Origin: Bacteroidales bacterium
Lineage (GTDB): Bacteria; Bacteroidota; Bacteroidia; Bacteroidales; VadinHA17
DNA length: 5,649 bases
Assembly (NCBI GenBank): GCA_012514255.1
Contig: JAAZAP010000153.1
Location: 1-5,649 of the forward strand
Reading direction: 5' to 3'
Shown: piece after piece, positions 5,601-5,649 of the stretch
Layout of the letters: every line of letters begins with the position of its first letter
How positions within the stretch are numbered: the first letter of the stretch is position 1
Program-made: the position numbers and the translations under genes
Notes under the pieces: generated by a model
What the model was told of the DNA's origin: nothing
The model's input: the letters and a program-made list of their open reading frames with translations, nothing else
Databases searched by the model: none

Positions 5601-5649
5601 GATAAAAGTGCAACTGAAGATAATTGAACAACCGTTTTTTTCAGGTAAT

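Noticed and set aside
5631..5649. T-run (5635-5641) near the right edge as a terminator
   Set aside because: No stable hairpin precedes it within the window, and the neighbouring gene is not visible.

Overview
This window looks like ordinary chromosome from a member of the Bacteroidota, probably a Bacteroidales/Marinilabiliales-type anaerobe, although the genus cannot be fixed from the sequence. The grounds are: LysC and LysA sequences that match remembered Bacteroides homologues almost motif for motif, a PKD-domain lipoprotein, TAnnTTTG-type promoter elements, A-rich translation starts without strong Shine-Dalgarno sequences, and moderate G+C.

Layout. Positions 1-175 are non-coding. They hold a well-spaced sigma-54-type promoter (130-146) and, upstream of it, a nearly perfect dyad (69-109). 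Positions 176-862 (+) encode a secreted lipoprotein with an N-terminal PKD domain and a second beta-sandwich-like domain. Positions 956-2686 (+) encode a sodium:solute symporter of the SSS/SGLT family. Eighteen bases later, 2705-2917 (+) encodes a 70-residue protein with two membrane spans that may be a partner of the symporter. A hairpin terminator at 2933-2968 closes this group. On the other strand, reading inward from the right, lie lysC (4133-5446, lysine-type aspartokinase) and lysA (2967-4127, diaminopimelate decarboxylase). They are separated by only 5 bases and clearly form an operon. The last 203 bases are the lysC leader and promoter region.

How the genes work together. LysC and LysA catalyse the first and last steps of the DAP/lysine branch, so this two-gene operon couples entry of aspartate into the pathway to its exit as lysine. 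The lipoprotein, symporter and small membrane protein all belong to the cell envelope, but nothing in the sequence ties the lipoprotein to transport. The symporter and the small protein are probably co-transcribed.

Most unusual points. (1) The symporter/small-protein pair may be an undescribed two-subunit Na+-coupled transporter. (2) A perfect 7-bp dyad sits on the symporter's -7 element. (3) A perfect 10-bp long-range inverted repeat encloses most of the lysC leader. (4) A sigma-54-like promoter precedes the lipoprotein gene. No mobile element, CRISPR array, tRNA or rRNA was seen.
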